Origin: Isoetes taiwanensis
Taxonomy: Eukaryota > Streptophyta > Lycopodiopsida > Isoetales > Isoetaceae
Length of the DNA: 64,000 nt
Reading direction: 5' to 3'
Assembly (NCBI GenBank): GCA_021234155.1
Contig: JAJEKV010000028.1
Span: 3,184,567 to 3,248,566 of the forward strand
The first letter of the stretch is position 1, and each line of letters opens with the position of its first letter. Of the stretch, positions 1 through 11,399 are shown piece by piece. The translations under genes and the position numbers were made by a program. The notes below the pieces were generated by a model. The model saw only the letters and a list, made by a program, of their open reading frames with translations. It did not search any database and had not been told where the DNA came from.

Positions 1-416
1 TAGCTTATCCAGCGGCCATCCGCCATCCATAGCCGCTGATGGCCATCCGTGGGTCATCGATGACCCCATCCCGGTGGTTTATGCGGACATTCCGTCGTTA
101 ATCATTAATGCAGTACTGGTTCCGGACCAAAGTACTGGGTCCGACTATTGTACCTTCAAGATTTAAGTCCGGGCCCAGCCTCGCTGCCCCCCCAAAAAGC
201 CATGTTCCTTGTTCATCCCTGGCTTGGACTTAAATTTAAATATCAATATAATGGTTTATTTGAATTTCAAAACTAATCCAATGGTCTATCTACATTATTT
301 ATTATCAAAACCCTAGTGGTTTATCCGATGCCAACAAGGGGTTTTCCGGACAAACATGTTGGGATTTTTGAACTCTTGCATTAAACCATTGAATACAAAA
401 CCGAAATTGTTGACCA
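1..416. repeat. Unclassified sequence with short palindromes
   Basis: No gene is visible. A perfect 16-bp palindrome (gggtcatcgatgaccc) lies at 51-66 among repeated gccatcc motifs. At about 165-235 the 10-mers atttaagtcc and ggacttaaat form an inverted pair around a C-rich loop. This looks like the end of a degenerate repeat, but I cannot assign a family. Confidence 0.35.
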
Positions 417-707
417 TTAATCTGAATCTACTTCAATCAATGTGCACATGCCCTTTGCCTTAATGCTCACAACAGTGAAACCTGGGACTAAAGTTGGTTG
501 TGTCCATATAAGATGATCAAGGTTCTCGTATACATATGGTGAGAACTCCTCTAAGAGCTTAGTAATCAAGCCCTTTTGGTCGGAACGCCTAGAAAGATAA
601 ATTCCCTCAAAACAGCTGAGCAAGTAGTTGCCCTCCCATAAGTCCTTAGCTAACAACCTCTTCAATGCCTTGACCTGAATCATGCACCTCTTCAAGTCAG
701 CTAGCAT
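417..707 (-). CDS. Unrecognised 96-codon ORF
   Basis: This is an open frame with ordinary amino-acid composition (Leu, Lys, Asp and Glu present, few low-complexity runs), unlike the biased ORFs to its right. It contains KRLLAKDLWEGNYLLSCF and ends in EVDSD. I recognise no domain. It could be a remnant of a retrotransposon gag or an exon of a decayed gene. Nothing next to it helps: the left side is repeat and the right side is A-rich degenerate DNA. Confidence 0.25.
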   Translation of the reverse strand: MLADLKRCMIQVKALKRLLAKDLWEGNYLLSCFEGIYLSRRSDQKGLITKLLEEFSPYVYENLDHLIWTQPTLVPGFTVVSIKAKGMCTLIEVDSD

Positions 708-719
708 GGATCCTGGGTT

Positions 720-2870
720 GGCCTATTAGCATCCCCGATTCGAGGCCCGGTGATACATTTGAATCCCCTTCTCCACCTGGGCCTCTACATGGACCTTGCA
801 TTTGGAATCATACATGACAAACATGATTCAAGGAAGAAAGCTATTTTCCTCAATCGAACTCGAATCGCTCAAGTGGAATAGAACATCATCTAGAGTGTGC
901 ATATTGCACCGACATAAGTCCGACTAGACCGACATAAGTCCTTCTATTGGCGAAGTCTTCACCATCTTCTCCTAACTCCAAGCTCATTCTCAATATCTAT
1001 AGTTTCATCGAAAGTACCGGTTTGAACTAACCCTTCCTTACAAAAAGGGGAAGTGAGTAAAAAAAGCGTAAATATGAACCATGGAAGCAAATAGAGTACA
1101 AAACAGAGTGGGGAGTTCATAAGGATAATCAGGACCATTGGAAAAAAGAACTTAATATCGTAGAGAGTAAAAGCCATGGAACTGTATTGTGGTTAATGAA
1201 GCAATCTAAGACAACTAGAATTAAAGGAAATGAAAAAAATAGACAAATGAGTAAGGGCAATGGAACCTTGAGATCGAAGAAATAAAGGGTTCCATTGATG
1301 ATAAGGACCTGAAGCTACGACTCTTCAAAAAACAAGGTAGAAAGCATCCATGGAACTAAAGAGACCACCAACCATGGAACATGCATAGCAAAAAAAAGCA
1401 AATTGATAAAGGCAATAGAATTCTTGCCGGAAATAGGACAAGAGGAACAAATTGACAATTGAAATACATGAACAAAATGCAACTGAAAGACAAGAATTCC
1501 ATGATAAAATAGCACATAAGGGTCAACTTGGATGAACAAAATTGGCGAAAACAAGAACTATCAAAGCAAGTGGGGCATAAGTAAGACTACAAGAACCATA
1601 GGAAAAAACAGGACAAATGGAACAAGCACGACACAAGGGCAAACACTAAAAAGGCATACAAACTATGAGGCAATGGAACAATAAAGGACGACCAGAACTA
1701 AAGGACGTGATGGGAACCCAAGAGAAGACAACGGATGAGGTAGTGGAATAATAAACAAGATACAAAATTGATGGGAAAAGAGACAAATCGATAAAAAGCA
1801 TGCCAACCTTGGGGATCAAACCGGATCCAAGGTCTAAGTAGGATGAAGGGGATCGAGATAACATAGTAAATGAGACTAAAGAAGCAGAGGGATGAGCAAA
1901 GAGATTAAGTGGTATGAAAGGGGTAAGTAACATGAACCACAGGCCCAAATAGCGTGAAAGCAAGATTAAAATGACCAATAGAGGTTAACAAAAAAGGTCG
2001 GAAGAGGAGCAATGGACCCATGACATGAGTAAGGTCAAATGAAATAATAGGGTCGAAACACGAAGCAACTAGGAAAAAAGATCAAAACATAACAAATGGA
2101 CAAGAATAACAGACTATCAAAACTAACAAAAGGAAATGTGAAGAAGGTAGAAGGTAAGCGATAGCCATAAGGATTTTAAAAACTTTTCAAAAGCAAGATG
2201 GAATATATATCGAAAGAACTAAAGATACCAACTACCTATGGAACAAGAGGAGCAACATGCGACAAAATCGGAGTAAAGGCAATACTAAAGGCACGAAGAC
2301 AAAGGGCAAAAGGGTGGATGAACACTTAAAGGTGGCATACACAAGGACTACAGAAATGAGTGGGAGCACAAGTAAGACCGCAAGGATCCACAAGAAGAAA
2401 CGTGACAATTGGAACTAGTACTACGAATAGAATAGAACAATAGAGCAAACCACTCCAATCAAGATACTGCTAATATAAGGGACAAAAATGATGACTAAAC
2501 CTAAAGTAACGACCGGGTGACACAGAGAAAAAAACAAATAAGGCAAAGTGGAAAGAAATGAGATAAAAAGGATTGAAGGCACATGGATTTTAGGGTAGCT
2601 GTAACAATGACAAGAACCAACCATATAAGAGACACATATAAATCATATAACTAGAAAACGATTCCAACATCACCACCGTAAGCATACTGAAAAGGTTAGA
2701 TCAAACAATGAGCATTCTAGAGGAAACTAAACTAATCGACGAAATAACCTCTTACGTTAGAGATCATGCCTAATGCCAATAATTTGATATGTGCAATTCA
2801 GAAAAAGAACAAGGGATGATGGGGCGTGATAATGGTGTTAATATAGTTGTAACAATCGACAAGAAAGAAA
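720..2870. repeat. A/G-rich degenerate repeat DNA
   Basis: About 2.1 kb of plus-strand A/G-rich sequence full of words such as aagaac, aaaggac and ggaacaag. A short direct repeat, accgacataagtcc, occurs twice at about 909-945. Long minus-strand frames are hydrophobic only because the composition is biased. Similar texture recurs at 20400-21950 and 27634-27800, so this is probably the older host repeat into which the chromovirus and LINEs inserted. Confidence 0.5.
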
Positions 2871-2884
2871 CATAAAAAAACCCA

Positions 2885-3802
2885 ACGCGCTTGGCATGCT
2901 AGTCGGGTTTTAACGATTGCAGCTTTGGTATGATTCTCGTCATCTTTTGTCATGGGAGGTTTTTCGTGATGAGATTTCTTATACTGCATGGGATCGGCAA
3001 CCGGGCTAGGGAGGCTGATTTTTGCCATCCGCCAGGTAACAACCAAGCCGATGTGCCTATTTGGATATGGGATGCACGTCTTTGCCGAAAAGTTTGTTTC
3101 TTCCACGCATGCCGCTTTAGATTGTGAGCCTCTTCCCCATCCCAAAGATCGCATCTTGTGTTCCTCAACCACTGTGGGAAAAGTGTTTGGATGTGGACAT
3201 GGGATAAATTGCTCCACCCTAAAAAGCGCCGCCACAAGCGATGGCAAATTCTCCATAGATGTGTTCGAGTGAATGTCTTGTTCACAAGATGAACCCTAGA
3301 GTCTCTGATTGTTGCCCCTCTCCGTGGTGCGGGAAACTATTGAACACCTTCTTCTTGTAGCGATCATCTACGGCTTGCTTGGGCGCGGTTATTCACTCTT
3401 TTCGATGGTGTCTCTCACTAGCCGTGAGATCCTACTTTGCACTTTATCCCCCTGTTTGGCCTAACTTTGTAAAAGGGCATTTCATCTTGCTTCTAGTTGG
3501 ATTTTGTGGTCTATCCGGCAGAGGCGACGTTTGTGTATTTTTCAAGGTGCACACATCTCTGATGGTAAGCTTCTCCGTTGTGCTCGTGAAGATCACTAAA
3601 GCTTATCGTTTCTCATCTCTATTTGATGATAAAAAAGAGATAATTTGGCGCACGTATTTATGTTGTTCTTATGCATAGGCATAGGGTGTTTTGCCTAGTT
3701 AGTTGGTCAGCCTATCCACTAGGGTTTTATTCTCGTCTATGGCATTGTGTATTGCGCCCTTTGTTCTTGTCAATAAAAAGCGTCTCCGCCCCTAAAAAAA
3801 AA
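2885..3802 (+). mobile_element. 5'-truncated LINE, 3' end with zf-RVT domain
   Basis: This is the 3' end of a plant L1-type non-LTR retrotransposon. Read across frameshifts, about 3170-3400 gives a WTWDKLLHPKKR stretch, then a Q-I-L-H-R pattern, and then the Cys-containing, EHLLL-like end of a reverse-transcriptase zinc-binding (zf-RVT) domain around 3320-3390. The fragment ends in tcaataaaaagcgtctccgcccct followed by a poly-A run at about 3793-3803, which fits an AATAAA-like signal and a retroposition tail. The upstream LINE body (endonuclease, RT) is missing, as in typical 5' truncation. I could not find a convincing target-site duplication. Confidence 0.6.
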
Positions 3803-5330
3803 AATGCAAAAATATATATATAAAAAGATAGATGGACTACATATAGCAAATATTAGTGCAACATGGACCAAACATATCATATAATTATAACAAATAATCG
3901 ATGCAACATAAAGTATAAAATAGACTAAGACCAACCATTATCCATGTCCAAGCGTAATATATACATGCTCGATATAACACGCTTGCCCAAACCATGAGAA
4001 TGCTCATGTATAACCCCATGCTAGACATCATCCGCAATACTCATAACTTGAATATGTACATGTCCACTATAGATTATAGTTCTCATGAGAAAGCACCCAA
4101 TTTGGAGCTCTAAAACATGCATCATGTAAAATGCGAAATGCATGAAGTTAGGATACCAAACTATATAAAACTAGGGAAAAAGGGGTCCAATATCATCACG
4201 CTAAAAAGGTTATTTTAAGCAATGTGAGCACTGAAGAAAAATGGACTAAACTACTTAAAAACAACCTCCAGATCTAATATCATGCCTAAAGCCTATAACA
4301 TAGGATCCATGCAAGTCTACCACAAGATAACATTTCCATGAGAAAAACAAGGATAAAAAGAATTGAGGGGCACATTGTTGTTCAAGAAAAGCATGCAAAG
4401 TGTCAATGCACTATCTATAACACATATAAATGCATCATGAACTAAACATATCACACTCATATAACAAATACTTATGCACATGACATAGAAAGCGGCCATT
4501 CATATCATAATATACATGCTCAAAATAGTACATGGGACAAAACCAAAAAAACCAATCATGCATAACCCCACGCTCGACATTATGCCTAAAGTGCATAACC
4601 TACATGTCTACCATAAGTTATAGTGAGAAAACAAGCAATTTGGAGCTTTACAAATATGCATCATGCCAAAACTCGAAATATAGAAAAAAATAGAAAATCA
4701 AACCATATAGAACTAGGGAAAAAAGAACAACATCATCGGCCTGCTAAATGAAAAAGGTAATGAACACTCGGCAAAAAACTAACTAATCTAAGAAAATAAC
4801 ATTTAACAAGAACCACGTATTGTGAGAATCTAAAATGAACGTGGAAAGGGGGAGGCATCCACAAACTCAAACCAAGAAACCAACAAGATGAATCAAGTAT
4901 TATACAAGCCTAAACCGACAAAACCCAAAAGCAAAACCACGAAAAATACACGCAACAAGAAAAGAAAACATATCAAACTAGACCTAGAGAAGCCCACCAC
5001 AAACAAATGGACTAACATCCATAAAAACAGATATAATCAAGCAAATAAGCTAAGAGGCCAAAGCCAAACATGGTCTAAGGGTAAAAAGAATCGACAAAAT
5101 CCATGTGCATTGCAAAGTGGAAAAAGGGGAAGAATATATTGATGGCTATAGTAAAAAGAAAGAAGGAAAATCAAATGAAAATAGGCAACAAACATAAATA
5201 CATATTCATGGAATGAGAAATAATGCATGATCATTATCTTAGCACTTTCCAAAGCTGATACAAAACATAAAACCAACAACCTACATCATGCAAAAACAAA
5301 AGATAAGTGGAGAGAAAAAAGAACCGGATC
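3803..5330. repeat. A-rich non-coding DNA
   Basis: About 1.5 kb with repeated words catgc, cataac and tataac. The segments around 4010-4150 and 4555-4690 are related: both run from an ataacccca(t/c)gct motif through a cataa motif and a tggagctt/tggagctc motif to a catgcatcatg motif. This indicates a diverged internal duplication with a period of about 540 bp. No gene is seen. Confidence 0.4.
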
Positions 5331-5437
5331 ACGGAAGAAAGTTTTTCCATCTGAAAATCAAGTCATTGTCAAGCTCTATCGGAATCGCGACTTCTTTGAA
5401 ATCTGGATCATTTAAGAAAGTCAGTGCCCATTATGTT

Positions 5438-5800
5438 TGACAAAATCCTTTGGTCATGTCTCTTTGTCTAGAGTATGGATTCGCGACAATTCTTGGATGA
5501 TTGGAAAGCCTATCTAGATAGCTCTGGAAATGTAAGATTGAGTATATTGATATCGAAAGGCTATGAAAAGGGTGTGATCCACGATTTTAGCCAAAAGAGC
5601 TTGGCAAAATGTTTTTTCCAAGATATCTCCCTAATATATCGGATTCGTGCAATTTTGGAGAGATAGAAAGTTTATCTAGAGAGCTAAAATCGAACGTTTA
5701 ACAAAGCTTTGGCAAAAAGTTTTTCACATATCTCCCTCCTAGAATATCGGATTCAAGCGATTTTTGAATGGTTGAAAAGCTTATTGAATGAACTTTCTAA
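5438..5800 (+). repeat. Three diverged copies of a ~95-bp repeat
   Basis: Copies lie at about 5438-5533, 5599-5692 and 5704-5800. Each runs through a tggcaaaa/tgacaaaa start, a (t/c)ctccct or tctcttt motif, a tatcggattcg-like core, a gattggaaag/gattgaaaag-like motif and a tatctagagagct-like end. Spacing is uneven (about 161 and 105 bp). The small open frames here only follow the repeat. Probably an old LTR or satellite-like fragment. Confidence 0.5.
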
Positions 5801-5889
5801 TATCAACTATGGTTGGAGGAAAAAGACCCCGTTAAAAAATCTGATTGAAAATTTTCGGCCCTCGATTAGGGAAAAAGCATCGGAAATGA

Positions 5890-6933
5890 TTTGATGCTCA
5901 AAAAGAAGGCAATAAAGGTAGAGGATATAACTAGAAAATTAAGAATAAACTATGGGTAAGCAGAAAAGAAGCCGACACCAAGAATCAAAGATCCAAATTT
6001 TAGAAAGAACGCAGATGAGAACCGAATGAAGTGGTGTTCCATTGAGCGAATGAATGAGTACAATGATACATAGGGTATCCAATGATGAACCCCAAAATGA
6101 GTAAGAAACAATAGTATCCTAACATGCCTAGTCAAACTGAGGTAACATAGTGAGGCTAGGCCCAAAGAGAATGTCAAGACAAAAGAAAGCCAAAAGATCG
6201 CAGCCCACTGGGCCGAAGCCGCACCCCCAACAAGTCTTACTAGGTCTCCATCACAATATTACATGCACCCACCTTGGCAACCATCCAAGCCGCAACTCAA
6301 AACATGTACCCCGCTAAAGGTTTCCACACCAACTCCATGCCGACCTTGGCCACTCGAAAAAAAAACAACTCCACCCGCTATAGTGAGATCGAGATAAAAA
6401 TTGGCCAGCTTGGCAAGACACGCCACTCCATGAGGATTAGTGAGGCCGAGCTCCAAAACTACAAAAATCATGCCAATAGTCGAATATGTAAGGGTTATGA
6501 GCTACCCCACACGGGCCAAGTGTCGAGACTATAAAACAGGCCAACAATACAAGAATTATAGTATCTAAAAAGAGAAATGATCCATGAGGATCCCTTTAAG
6601 GCCCCGGCTACATGAGATTGGGAGTACAAGAATCACAACATCAAGATGGAGAAACAAACCACGAGGATCCCCTGAAACCACGAGGCTATGCCGAGATCAA
6701 GAATTCCAATATCGACATATTGTGCTCACCGAGGGGGCTTCTCTTGGTGCCCTCCGTGAGCGACAAGTGCCACGCTGGAAAAAATGCGAGGGGGCCCATT
6801 GGCTAACTGAAATCAACTCGATAGTAATCGATAGTTAATAGCTAACACTGTTTACCAAGCACAATAGCACAATATCAAAAATTGAAAAGATGATCCATGA
6901 GGATCTTCGGAAGCCCACGGCTATGCCGCCGAG
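5890..6933. repeat. Left flank of the chromovirus with gatccatgaggatc repeats
   Basis: No gene. A motif atgatccatgaggatc followed by a ggctatgccgag-type end occurs around 6577, 6655 (as ccacgaggatccc) and 6890, the last one ending right at the retrotransposon. The stretch 6733-6807 (ggggcttctcttggtgccc through cccattggctaac) has a diverged copy at 20061-20128 on the other side of the element, so the target was already a local repeat array. Confidence 0.55.
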
Positions 6934-8489
6934 TGTGACGCCCCCTACTGCGTAGTAATCGGCAAGGTCTCACCGTGATACAAACAGAGTTCTTCCCCAC
7001 ACCAGCTCCATGCCGATACTGCCAGGCTCCCTCCACATATCACCGCACATCCAGTCCCGGTGGGAAGAGTGAAGGTGTCATTCTACCCCTCCTCGGGCCT
7101 ACCGAAGGCGCTGAAGCGTAAACATACATGTCCGGCATCAATGAGAATCCTCCATCCACCCGTAGGGTGGTATATCAACATTCTGCAGATAGACAGGGTT
7201 CGGACATCACATGGGGGAACCCTACCCAAGGCCCGGGACCAAGGGGTGATTGATAGCTTTGTCTCCAGAGTTCATTGCGCATGCATTCATGGCAATGGAT
7301 TTGGTCGGGCATAAGAACATGGCATAGGGTTGTCCACTCCATCCGCCCCTCCCGTACACTTTGGCTGCAGTAGGTGAAAAGTGTTGGGTTCGGATCAGAG
7401 GCCCGCCGGATGCATAGCCGAAGGGGCTATTCCCGGTCTCATCCTCCCGCCCGATGCGGGCGTGTAGGGATCACTCCCTCCGAGATCTACATGTCGACTC
7501 GAGGTGACTAGAGGGCCATTGCCTCGTATTCGATCGAACCCACCGGAAAGTGTACACCACTTCACTGCAGTCGAGCCCCATGCCTTACCCAAGACTCGGT
7601 GGTAAGCCATTAGACCTAGTCACAATGATCCCCAGAGGTTTTACACAGGGGGATCGCTCAGAGTCAACATGAACCTCCTTCTTGCCCACCGCCCCTTCAC
7701 CCACAACTGTGTGTGTGGCTCTTGTAACCGTGCCGACTACAAACAGTGCTAGAGAGGCTACTCTAGGAGCATCAACTACAAGCTTTAGGGCCTCTACCCC
7801 TTCCCAATACAAGGAGTTCACAGAGATACATCATCCAAATACATCACGTAAGAACTAAAGAACTAGATCTAATCATAGAGTTAGGTTCTTTAGTTAGTGT
7901 CCGAGATCTAAGTTCTAGATAGTTATTATGGGCAATTTAATAGTCTAAACCTACTGATTCTATGACTAGAAGACGGTTTAAGCTATTAAATTGACCAAAT
8001 ACCTGATCCTTTGAGTGGCTCCTCCCGACCTGAAGTTCAACCATCCCGCTGAGTCGCTAATTCGGGGAACCGATGGTGCACCGCCGCTTGGCTATTGCTC
8101 GAGGCTGGGCTTTGGCTCCCGGGCAGCCAAAACCGAAGCTCTAAAACCCTAAGGATCTAAAAACTAGCAAGCTAGGGTTTTCCTACCCTAAATAGACATG
8201 GGGTTTAGGTTAGGTTTCCAATTACCCAATTTGGCATGTGGGATAATTGGAAAGGCCCCACTTGCCTTTAATGGCTAGGTGGCAAAATATGCCAACATGG
8301 AAAGTAGGTGTTCTCATTAATGTGCACATGTGCACATTAATAATATATGAACACTCCAGCAAGTTGCCCCTAGGCTACTTACCCCGCTATCCGCTACGCG
8401 ACACGCTTGGCCGGAGGGCGCGGTACGCTGCGGATTTGGAAAGACAAAGATACGCCCCGGGACCAGATAATCGCGGCCGGAACGCCACA
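6934..8489 (-). repeat. 3' LTR of the chromovirus
   Basis: The plus-strand edges are tgtgacgcccc and aacgccaca, so the element strand starts TGTGGCGTT and ends GGGGCGTCACA, with the usual TG...CA ends. It matches 18463-20027 along its whole length. A 151-bp block (7801-7951) is identical to 19330-19480, while GC-rich stretches such as 8040-8130 differ heavily. The outer edge abuts host repeat and the inner edge abuts the polypurine tract. Confidence 0.88.
8316..8341. promoter_or_regulatory. 26-bp perfect palindrome in the 3' LTR
   Basis: The half site is attaatgtgcaca, followed by its exact reverse complement. The centre holds CACATGTG, an E-box type palindrome. On the element strand it lies about 150 bp inside the start of the LTR, next to a TATATTA-like run, which is where U3 promoter elements sit. 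The same palindrome is intact in the other LTR. Confidence 0.6.
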
Positions 8490-8502
8490 TTCTCCCCACC
8501 TT
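8490..8502 (-). promoter_or_regulatory. Polypurine tract (PPT)
   Basis: Plus strand ttctccccacctt, i.e. AAGGTGGGGAGAA on the element strand, directly upstream of the 3' LTR. This is the expected sequence type and position for priming of plus-strand DNA synthesis. Confidence 0.8.
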
Positions 8503-9349
8503 GAAATGATGTCCTGTCCGCAAAGATCGTGGGTCTCCCCACCTTGGGATCTTCCTAATGCAACTGCAATCAACGGATGCATACTATATAATAGTTATAC
8601 ATTTACCGTGATTACCCTAAGGTAATATTTTTTAAAACATTATCACGCCATCATACTCATGGAATACTTAACAATTCACAACATCATTAAACAAGGTATC
8701 CACTATCTTAAGTTAGACAAAATTTCAACATTTCATATCTATAATTATTGTCCGAGGTACTCTTCATTCCTTGCAACACATTCCAACAAAACTTGTGTTG
8801 CAAGTCTTCGTAGCTCGACCTCCTTGCCCTCCGGAGCGCTCTACTGGCCTGCAGGTCGACACTACGTTAGTAGCGTTTTAATTATTTAATAAATTTTGGT
8901 TATATGGTGACCACCCCACCTATCTACATGAATGCATGGCTAATCTCAGTAGGGGAAGAGGATGAATCTTCCATAATGGCCGTGGAGACAGCCGCCCTAT
9001 ATGCCTATATGCCGCTCATGCCTACACCTCTAGTTGCCTGGGTGGAGGATATCCTTCTCGCGTGGGGGGTGGAAGGATGGATTCCTCCTATCAAAGCATA
9101 TATGGGGCTAAAGGTGCTTTCCCTATCAATGCATTCCTTAATGACCTCCTTTCTCTCGAGGTCGTCTACTTCCGTGGAAACGTAAGTAGACTTTCTAATC
9201 TACCTTCCACTCACCCGATCGGAAACGCGGTCATGCCTACATTGACATTACACCACGCCAGAGAGATCACCGTAGTGGTCTATCATCAGAATAACGATGC
9301 GACCCATACCAAGCATAGGTTGCATGCGTGAGATTAATCTATACAAGAA
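8503..9349 (-). other. Chromovirus 3' untranslated region
   Basis: About 850 bp lie between the end of the chromodomain frame and the PPT. AT-rich stretches (8580-8800) alternate with mixed sequence. I see no domain on either strand, and the short open frames here are not supported. Confidence 0.5.
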
Positions 9350-9571
9350 TTAACCTACACAAATCGACATGCTCGAGCCGATTTCTTCGAGATGACTTTG
9401 CCGGCCCCATTGCTCCATAAACTGTGGGTACCGCTTTACTAAATCCTTCTTAAGTACCCACGCCAAGGCCTTCCATCGCAAGTGCTTCCATTTGACCAAG
9501 TATTGAGGAATTCCGACCTCCTTGTCTTCTTTGAAAGCTTTATCAAGAATCATTTCTCGAACTATTTCCAC
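9350..9571 (-). pseudogene. Chromodomain at the C-terminus of integrase
   Basis: This is the C-terminal end of the pol polyprotein. The frame contains IPQYLVKWKHLRWKALAW followed by a KRYPQFMEQW-type end, which is the core of a chromodomain (aromatic cage strand YLVKWK, then the W and the C-terminal helix). Chromodomains on integrase direct chromovirus insertion to chromatin carrying particular histone marks, typically H3K9 methylation. It is preceded, one frame away, by VFHVSLLKKHTPNPGEVL around 9600-9655. The frame change between the two, near 9580, may be a genuine break or a sequence error. Confidence 0.85.
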
Positions 9572-9589
9572 CGCTGCTCCTCCGCCATT

Positions 9590-9984
9590 TCCAACAACGT
9601 TGGAGTGTCCAAGACTTCGCCTGGATTTGGAGTATGCTTCTTCAACAAACTCACGTGGAAGACCTTATGAATCTTTAGGTGTGTGGCAAATCCAACTTGT
9701 AGGATTGATTACCTACTCTCTTGATTATTCTCAAGGGAAGGGTCCAGCCCACCTTGGAGCAAGCTTCTTGCAATTGCTAATCCCGAAGCCGCCGCTTCAC
9801 CTTTTATCTTGAGCCATACATCATCTCCAACTTTGAACTCTCTCGACCAGACGATGCTTGTCGGGCGATGCTCTTTTCGACGACTTTTTGTCGCTAGCGA
9901 TAACCTCGAACTTCTTTCCACGAAGCTGCCGCGATATCGCCAACATCCGGCCGAAACTTCTACTTTTGACACGGGTTGTGCCAA
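9590..9984 (-). pseudogene. Integrase C-terminal domain
   Basis: The frame at 9709-9984 contains EFKVGDDVWLKIKGE followed by an LLQGGLDPSLENNQES-like end, the SH3-like C-terminal integrase region of gypsy elements. The VFHVSLLKKH segment continues it in another frame at 9600-9660. The upstream part of the frame (MAQPVSKVEVS...) does not match family sequence and shows that a frame shift separates it from the catalytic core. Confidence 0.75.
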
Positions 9985-10108
9985 GTGTCCGAGTTAGGCA
10001 ATCGATAGCCATAATTGATCATAAATGGCTTACATTTGGGACCATTCCCGCTTGGTGCTATTGTATGCAAACTCCACCAAGTGAATAAATTCTTCCCACA
10101 TGCTTTGC

Positions 10109-10477
10109 TTATTCCGCATATAGTTTCAGAAGCATGTCTTCTAAGATCCTGTTGGTCCGCCTCGCCCGCCATCCGTCCGAGGATGATGATACGCCAGGCT
10201 CATGGATAGCTTGGTCTGAATCGTCGCGAAAGAGGTCTTGCCAAAAGGCACTCATGAACTTTGGATCCCCCGCTCTGAGATAATCTCCCCTTGGCATGCC
10301 ATGAAGCCCGAAGATCTCTTTGGTGAAGAGCTTTGTCAGATCCATAGTCAGACTGTGGTCCCCGCAAGGCACAAAATGTGCCATCTTCGACAACTTGTCG
10401 ACCACTACCATCAAGGCATCCTTGCCTCTCGCCGTTTTGGGAGTCCCGCGGATGAAGTCCATGCCGATACCTCCCAC
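10109..10477 (-). pseudogene. Integrase catalytic core (rve, DDE)
   Basis: It cuts and joins retrotransposon DNA into the host genome. The frame contains MDFIRGTPKTARGKDALM, the VVVDKLSKMAHFVP signature, and FTKEIFGLHGMPR followed by DPKFMSAFWQDLF. The first catalytic Asp is in MDF, the second lies in the DPKF region (local sequence disturbed) and the Glu lies in the RTNRILE region near the end. The frame is open, but the stretches between DPKF and RTNR are scrambled compared with the family, so the copy as read is not functional. Confidence 0.88.
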
Positions 10478-10681
10478 TTAGCGCTTGGCACCGCTTAATG
10501 GTTCTAATGCCCCTGAATTCGTGCTCCGCCTTTCGTCACCGGGCATAGCCGACATTCCTTGATGTAGCGAAGCTATTTGCTTCTTCATTCTCGGGCCAAT
10601 AATAGCCGCAAGACTTTGAAATATGTTTTCATGAATCCCGCGATGGCCGCCTATTGGGTCAAGCAGGTCATGGAGGATCAA
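10478..10681 (-). pseudogene. Integrase zinc-binding (H2C2) domain
   Basis: The frame contains LLDPIGGHRGIHEN, then a WPRMKK-like stretch (PRMKKQIAS) and a degraded C-x2-C end. This is the N-terminal HHCC zinc finger of gypsy integrase. It leads directly into the catalytic core in another frame. Confidence 0.75.
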
Positions 10682-10778
10682 CTTCCTTTACACCCGATGA
10701 TTCGTGGGCACGCACAACTTGTTCTTATGGTATAACAGGTTGCCTTCCTTCTTATAATGCTTGAAGGCCTCCCCGCCT

Positions 10779-11210
10779 TTATCCGTTTCTAGCCTCCTTA
10801 GAGAGGCTTGTCCAGACTTCCCCGAAATCCACATCCGCTGGCAAGGACTCTTCAATCTTCTTACCAAAGTCGCCGGAGAGCGCCGAAATTGCATTGCAAT
10901 GCACTCTAGTTGTCGTGGGATGCCTTGAAAAGCGATTCGCTACCACATTGAGCTTCCCCTTGTAGACTATATCAAAGTCATATTCCTCGAGGAACTCCAT
11001 CCATCTCCGGGCCGCCTCGCATTGAGGTGTGGTTGCGTGAATACATATTGGAGGCTCTCGATGGTCGGTGATCCAATTGGAACTTCCTTCCCAAAAGGTA
11101 GTGCTCCAAATTCTTAATGCCCCGACAACCGCAAGCAATTCCTCGATCGTGGCGTTGGGTAGCTGCCTCAAGGCCGTTTCATCTTTCTTTCTCGAATCAT
11201 ACGCTACCAC
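10779..11210 (-). pseudogene. RNase H domain of pol
   Basis: This domain degrades the RNA strand during reverse transcription. The open frame begins VAYDSRKKDE and continues with the EELLAVVGALRIW motif, a TDHRE-type strand, RRWMEFLEEYDFDIVYKGK and ANRFSRHP (family form: VADALSR). The order and spacing match the gypsy RNase H. Several residues in GC-rich stretches differ from the family. Confidence 0.85.
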
Positions 11211-11399
11211 CCGCTTCTTTTTTCTTGCATAAGCACCGCACCGTAGCTATCTTACTCGTGACTGCTGTTACAAGCTTATCTTTCTCCGGTCCGCAAGGTC
11301 AAGACAGGGTCGTCGCCGAGCTTTTTCAACAATTCAAACCCCTTTTGGGCTTTCTTGTGCCAATGTTCTACCTACCCAATCTTTTCTAACTATCTTAGC

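Noticed and set aside
959-2624. Hydrophobic minus-strand frames that look like membrane proteins
   Set aside because: They follow from the A/G-rich plus strand; leucine, isoleucine and phenylalanine runs arise from T/C-rich codons. No start context or family match.
2930-3285. Overlapping frames on both strands near 3 kb
   Set aside because: They are alternative readings of a degraded LINE zf-RVT region, not separate genes.
5438-5800. Repeats that could suggest a CRISPR-like array
   Set aside because: Copies are about 95 bp, diverged and unevenly spaced; the genome is eukaryotic.
8848-8860. cctgcaggtcgac, identical to a cloning-vector polylinker word
   Set aside because: The neighbouring bases do not continue as vector, and the site lies inside the chromovirus 3' region. 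Chance match.
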